This document shows, piece after piece, positions 59,738-64,000 of a stretch of DNA of 64,000 nt. The position numbers and the translations under genes were made by a program. Every line of letters begins with the position of its first letter. Positions within the stretch are counted from its first letter, which is position 1. The stretch is from contig CALNVZ010000641.1 in assembly GCA_940671915.1 (NCBI GenBank), positions 9,987,237-10,051,236 on the forward strand, written 5' to 3'. The DNA is from Paracentrotus lividus (Eukaryota; Echinodermata; Echinoidea; Camarodonta; Echinidae). The notes below the pieces were generated by a model that searched no databases, was not told the DNA's origin, and saw only the letters and a program-made list of their open reading frames with translations.

Positions 59738-59929
59738 CTTAAGGTATAGCACATTTTCTATGTATGCTGATGATACTTGAATATACTATACATCAGATAA
59801 TCCTGATGATTTGTGTTCACTCAGTTGGAAAGCTCACGTAAATTTTGTGAAAACAAAAGAAACTACACAACTTGCTTAAAACTTACACAACCGCTGTTTG
59901 CTATAGGAGCCAGGCGCGGATCGCCAGGC

Positions 59930-60500
59930 CGCCCCCCTCTCCCTAGCAAAAAAAAAAGAAAGAAAGAAAAAAATAGGGGGGATAAAAAGGAAAAAAAGAC
60001 GAGCGGGCTATTGTAAATTGACCTCACCTTAACGCTATAGCTGATACGCTAATGACCTCTTTCATGGCCGAAGGCAAAATAAATGTAACAACCTACCCCC
60101 CACGCCCCCCACCCCCCATTGCCACGTTGTTGCAAGTCTGTAACGTTTTATGAGTTGGAAGTTCGTGCAAACTTATTGTGCGATCTCTTTGTCTAAAGTG
60201 AACTGATGCATGAGTCAAAATGATCATATAATAGGTTTGCACGAACTTTTCATCAAAACAATTTCAGTGTACAGTTCGTGTTTTATAGGCTGTTCTGGCT
60301 TACTATCTAGCTTATATTACATCCAACACCCAATAAAAACTTCAGCAGCAGCCTCTCAAATTTTCTACACAGACAGATTCACGATCTTTCGTGAAATAGC
60401 ATTTAATTGCCTGAATTTCTCAAGAGGGTTCTATAATCCAAGACGACGTCAAATGTCACACATATCGGCAACAGGTGGCGGTATGATCATCACTAGTAGA
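59930..60500. other. Unassigned DNA
   Basis: (GAAA)n/(AGG) purine patch at 59,949-60,000 and a C-run at about 60,098-60,117. A 108-codon frame at 60,210-60,536 has no domain and runs into the element at 60,501. Confidence 0.45.
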
Positions 60501-61000
60501 CAGAGTGAGTCAATCAAAATGTCCCGTCATTTTTAAGTTGTCTTGTGAAAATTAGGAACATTTAATCATAGGTTTTGACAGAGTCATCCTTCTAGCATAT
60601 GTTGGTGCCTTTTTCATTTTTATTTCTGCACGCATGACTGAATAACAGACAATCTTCAGAGGACAACAAAATTTGGCTTGCGTCAAGTGCCTGGGTAAAG
60701 AATAAATAAAATGAGAATTTATTAATAAGTGCACGCACAAAGACACACACTCACACGTACCCTCATTTACACATCCACAAACCACATACACACCCACACC
60801 CTCATCACACACACCCACAAACACCCTCCACACACGCACATACCCTATCTCATGCACACCTGCACATATACACCCACACCCTCAACAAGCACACCTGCAC
60901 ATATACACCCACACCCTCAACAAGCACACCCACACATATACACTTCCTCACTCACCCTCACAAACAGTTGTTAGAGAATTACTACGTCCCAAACATTCAG

Positions 61001-61152
61001 TCTTACAAGATACAAGACACAAAATACAAGATACAAGATAATTTATTCGGTCCAAATCAAATAAACAAGATACAAGATACAAGATAATTTATTCGGTCCA
61101 AATCATGGAAATTTTATAACCGATGGTAGTCGCTGCTGAGCAGCGCCCTCAG
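61001..61152 (-). mobile_element. LINE 3' tail inserted in the MITE centre, minus strand
   Basis: On the minus strand: CTGAGGGCGCTGCTCAGCAG, TTGGACCGAATAAATTATCT, then repeated TGTATCT. The tail unit AAGATACAAGATAATTTATT is duplicated at about 61,027 and 61,077. Against the sister element at 62,530-62,570 this stretch is extra, so it is a later, severely 5'-truncated LINE or related insertion. The repeated heptamer tail is typical of some LINE 3' ends. Confidence 0.6.
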
Positions 61153-61365
61153 ATAAACAAAACATCAAAGGGGAAATGTTAATGTGAATTGTAAACTGTG
61201 TGTGGGGTGTGTGTGGGTGTGTTTGTGTGGTGATAGAGGGTGAGTGTATGTGTGTACACATATTCTGTCAACATTCGTTTTTAATCTTCATTCAACTATT
61301 TAACTATTCGGTTGAGGTGAGATTTTACCGTCATCTGAAGATTGTTTGTTACTCAGTCATGCGTG

Positions 61366-61757
61366 TAGCCTTTAGACAAGGCTCTGTGTCCGTTGTGTTG
61401 TTTATATCAGACGCCTACCGACTGAAAAAAGACTAATCGTGAAAGCCTTTAGTAACCTGACTTAGATTTCGCTACCTGAGGGGTAGCGGCCAATCAGCGA
61501 GCATATGCTCGCATGACGTCAGCATATACATGTTCGTACATGTCTCGATAATGAACGAACCACTAGTAGCCCAGCTTGGAGCTGCTGATTGGTCGATAAT
61601 CTTTGCATGACGAATTGACATGCTCATGAATAATTCATTTAATCCAGGTTCCAAAAGGCCTCGCGACCCGCCAGCTCTCTTCTTCGACCGCAAGTCTCGT
61701 CTCAGCCACTACTTGACGAGGAATATGGCCAAGTCACGAGGCCTTGTCCAAAGGCTA
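61366..61757. mobile_element. 392-bp inverted-repeat element with 9-bp target duplication
   Basis: TCATGCGTG lies at 61,357-61,365 and again, perfectly, at 61,758-61,766. Between them the ends TAGCCTTTAGACAAGGC and GCCTTGTCCAAAGGCTA are inverted with one mismatch, followed inward by TCTGTG / CACGAG. A 9-bp duplication is within the 8-11-bp range of Mutator-like elements. Internally there are two CCAAT-type boxes (GCCAATCAG at 61,489, CTGATTGGTC at 61,586), an octamer-like CTTTGCATGACG at 61,601, a palindromic GAGCATATGCTC and a TGACGTCA-like site. It interrupts the right arm of the 60,501-61,915 element. Confidence 0.85.
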
Positions 61758-62029
61758 TCATGCGTGCCAAGATAGAAGTGGAAAGTGTAACTACAAAAAT
61801 AAATTTAATGCTGGGAGGATGACTCTACCACGACATATCATGAAACCTATGATTAGATGTTCCTGCTTAAAACAAGACAACTTCAAATTGATGGGACTTT
61901 TTTTTACTCACTCTGTATAACGGAACGTACACTAATACAGAGAGTGAACTTCTACTTTTTATAGGGCCTATTTTTCTACTTTTTTACCAGTCAAATACAA
62001 CAAAACATTTTTTTTTTTGTAATTCTCGC

Positions 62030-62031
62030 AT

Positions 62032-62062
<31 letters not shown>

Positions 62063-62064
62063 TT
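62030..62064. repeat. (TTTA)n microsatellite
   Basis: About eight TTTA units just left of the next MITE. Confidence 0.9.
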
Positions 62065-62092
62065 TTCCAAGCAAAACATAAAAACACATATA

Positions 62093-62997
62093 CACAGTGA
62101 GTCAATAATAATGTCGTATCATATTGAAGCTGGTCTAATGAAAAGTATGAATATTTAATCATGGGTTTCATAATATGTCTTGGTAGAGTCATCATTATAG
62201 CATTGGTTGGTACCATTTTCATTTGGATCTTTGCACGCATGACTGAATAACAGACAATCCTCAAGAGATGGTAAGATCTCACTTGCGCCAATTCGCTGGG
62301 TGAAGAATAAATAAATTGAGAATTTACTACTTACGTGCACGCACAAAGAAACACAACCACACGAACCCTCATTTACTCATACACAAAGCACATACACACC
62401 AAGATCCTCACCACACACTAACACACACCTTCACACACACACACACACACACCCTTCTTCACACACACACATACACGCACACACACACACACACTTTCAC
62501 TCACACTCATAAACAGTTGTTAGGGAATCACTACGTCCACGAACATTCCGATGATTTGATAAAACAAAACATCAATGGGATGTTTTTATTATGAATTGTG
62601 TACTGTGGGTTGTGTCGTGTGTTTGACGAGTGCGTTGTTTTTTTTTTAGGAGGACTGGTGTGGGTGTGGGTGTGGGTGGTTGTGTGTTAGTGGTGTGTGT
62701 GGTGTGTGTGGTGTGTGGTGTGTGTGTGTTTTGGAGAAGAGGGTGTGTGGGTAAGTGTGAACACAAATTCTGTCAATATTTGCTTTTCATCTTCACCCAG
62801 CCACTTGGCGCAGGTGAGATTTTACCGTCTTCAGAAGATCTGGTATTCAGTCATGCATGCAAAGATCCAAATGGAAATGGTACCAACATGCCAGAAGGAT
62901 GAATTTACCAAGACGTATCATGAAACCCATGAATAAATGTTTATACTTTTCACGAGACAACTTCAAAATGATGGGCATTATTTTTGACTCACTCTTT
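62093..62997. mobile_element. Long-arm MITE with CA/GT-repeat arms, sister copy
   Basis: Begins CACAGTGAGTCAATAATAAT after TA (62,091-62,092) and ends TTTTTGACTCACTCTT before TA (62,998-62,999). The left arm has (CA)n at about 62,420-62,500 and the right arm (GT)n at about 62,650-62,740, so the element can fold through its microsatellites. Arms share GCACGCATGACTGAATAACA and the CAGTCATGCATGCAAAGATC inverse. TA borders suggest a Tc1/mariner-type target. Non-coding. Confidence 0.8.
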
Positions 62998-62999
62998 AC

Positions 63000-64000
63000 A
63001 ACAAGGTCGTAAATACTTGAAATTTGGATAATAATTCCAGATTGATCATTCAAATAGCAAAAGATCATAATCTCTGTTTTGTTTTTGTTTTGTTTTTTCC
63101 ATTTTCTTTCTGTATCGTTTTTCAGTCTGCAAAATTCTCCTTCAATTTCGTTTAAAGACCTCTAATTTCCCCCTCAAATGTAATTCAGTAGCTTTAGTCT
63201 TTAATACAAACACATGATACAAAGATAAATTGTAGAGCAATATTTCACCACTTCATACGCCACTTATTAACGGCGCCAAATCTCATCGCCGAATGGTTGT
63301 AGAATTATTGTAATGAAAATGTTAAAAAGACACACTTTTGCTTGCTGTGTGTGCTCCTTTCTCTCCACATAATATCCAAGCACTTTCAGCTCAATTGAAA
63401 CAGGAATATAATTTCTTTATCAAATTTATTAATGACGCAATAAATCCTTTTGGGAGACTTTACAATTCGAAGTACCACTTACAGCACAGACGCCAAAACT
63501 CATTGCCGAATAGTTATGGAAAAGCATTATGATATTATGCGAAAAGATGATTGTTGTATGCGCCTTTTCCCCTCTTAACCCTTTCGTTAAGTTCATTTAA
63601 AACATGAGTACAATATTCTAATGATCATTAACAAATTGAATTCAGTAGTAAATTTACAGAATTTTACATTGATCCGTCGAATTATCTCAGGCGCCTAAAC
63701 TACTCCCGCACGCACACACAAACCACCCTCCTTCACACCCGAAAAAGACACACATGTGCACACCCTCGTCGTGTGAGGGAGAGAGAAATTCAGAGAGAGA
63801 CTGAGGGGGTGAGAGATAGGTAGGGAGAGAAAGAAAGGGGAACGGGAACACCTGAAGGGAATTGATAATACACTCGAGCGGAATAAAGCTTCTCAAAGTA
63901 TATCCAAAACTCCAAATAGAATTACCTACATCGCACATTATGCAGAAAATAATGACAATTTAAAAGAATAAACATCTGAGATTTGTATCATGTTCAGCAC
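63000..64000. other. Unassigned DNA to window end
   Basis: AC-rich patch at about 63,705-63,765 and GA-rich patch at 63,776-63,840. The phrase ACGGCGCCAAATCTCATCGC, then CGAATGGTTGTAGAATTATT (63,269), recurs loosely at 63,489 as GACGCCAAAACTCATTGCCG, suggesting a diverged tandem repeat of about 220 bp. No supported gene. Confidence 0.45.

Larger units (their letters stand above)
60501..61915. mobile_element. Long-arm MITE with CA/GT-repeat arms, carrying two insertions
   Basis: The left end CAGAGTGAGTCAATCAAAAT and right end TTTTTTTACTCACTCTG are inverted. Arms share GTTTTGACAGAGTCATCC / GGATGACTCTACCACG and GCACGCATGACTGAATAACA / TACTCAGTCATGCGTG phrases. The left arm carries a (CA)n-rich stretch (about 60,735-60,960) and the right arm a (GT)n stretch (61,199-61,260) at mirrored places. 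A sister copy without these insertions is at 62,093-62,997 and shows the original order. The open frames within the CA repeats are artefacts. Confidence 0.8.

Noticed and set aside
61480-61620. Histone gene promoter (CCAAT boxes plus octamer-like CTTTGCATG)
   Set aside because: No histone reading frame follows in either direction, and the boxes lie inside a small transposon with a 9-bp target duplication.
60729-62902. Open frames rich in His/Thr or Val/Cys across CA/GT repeats
   Set aside because: Microsatellite translations within MITE arms.
1-64000. CRISPR arrays, bacterial operons or phage genes
   Set aside because: No regularly spaced direct repeats with unique spacers and no dense ORFs. 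The window is eukaryotic in every respect.

Overview
This is a gene-poor, AT-rich animal nuclear window. Three things point that way: a spliced-looking exon with a strong polypyrimidine tract and an AATAAA signal, dense short inverted-repeat transposons, and LINE and SINE remnants. Two foldback families resemble repeats I associate with sea urchins: GGGGTGTTTCACCAAG... termini, and GGGCRTTTCATSAAAGGACTTGTCGG termini with an internal GATTGGCTGAGAGCA. My best guess is therefore an echinoid echinoderm. That guess rests on memory of repeat families, not on a search.

Only one protein-coding gene is supported. A clear 3' splice site at about 51,430-51,474 leads into a roughly 1.1 kb exon with a stop-containing 5' leader, a GC- and CpG-rich ORF (51,799-52,257, + strand) and an AATAAA at 52,534. 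The product is a small protein with one membrane span, of no family I recognise. A CpG-rich, TATA-containing segment at about 1,883-2,234, ending in a plausible 5' splice site on the same strand, could be a first exon of this or another gene. That link is speculative.

The rest is a layered set of mobile elements. From left to right: a foldback (313-463); two copies of a TA-flanked mariner-like MITE (779-1,235 and 4,171-4,620); a polyadenylated retro-insertion between perfect 18-bp target duplications (2,717-3,222); foldbacks (8,282-8,466; 8,783-9,417; 10,138-10,735; 11,451-11,745); an element with G/C-run ends and an 8-bp target duplication (11,978-12,322); nested foldbacks near 14.4 kb; a 2.2-kb inverted-repeat element with a second element inside it (15,408-17,572). 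From 20.0 to 23.4 kb the same sequence appears twice around a 25-N gap, which looks like an assembly error.

At 33,250-36,272 sits a 3-kb TTA-flanked element. It holds about forty degenerate 52-bp units plus an almost pure C-rich block. A single partial unit, identical over 31 nt, lies inside a different TTA-flanked MITE at 54,610-54,843. Further right are a TTAA-flanked element (40,970-41,728), two tRNA-headed SINE-like copies, tandemly repeated LINE reverse-transcriptase fragments (45.4 and 48.2-48.6 kb), a MITE just upstream of the coding exon, and a nest of elements at 60.5-63.0 kb. In that nest a MITE with CA-repeat arms was entered by a second transposon with a perfect 9-bp target duplication and by a LINE tail. 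The long pyrimidine-rich open frames at 33-36 kb and the (CT)n and (CA)n frames elsewhere are low-complexity artefacts, not genes.
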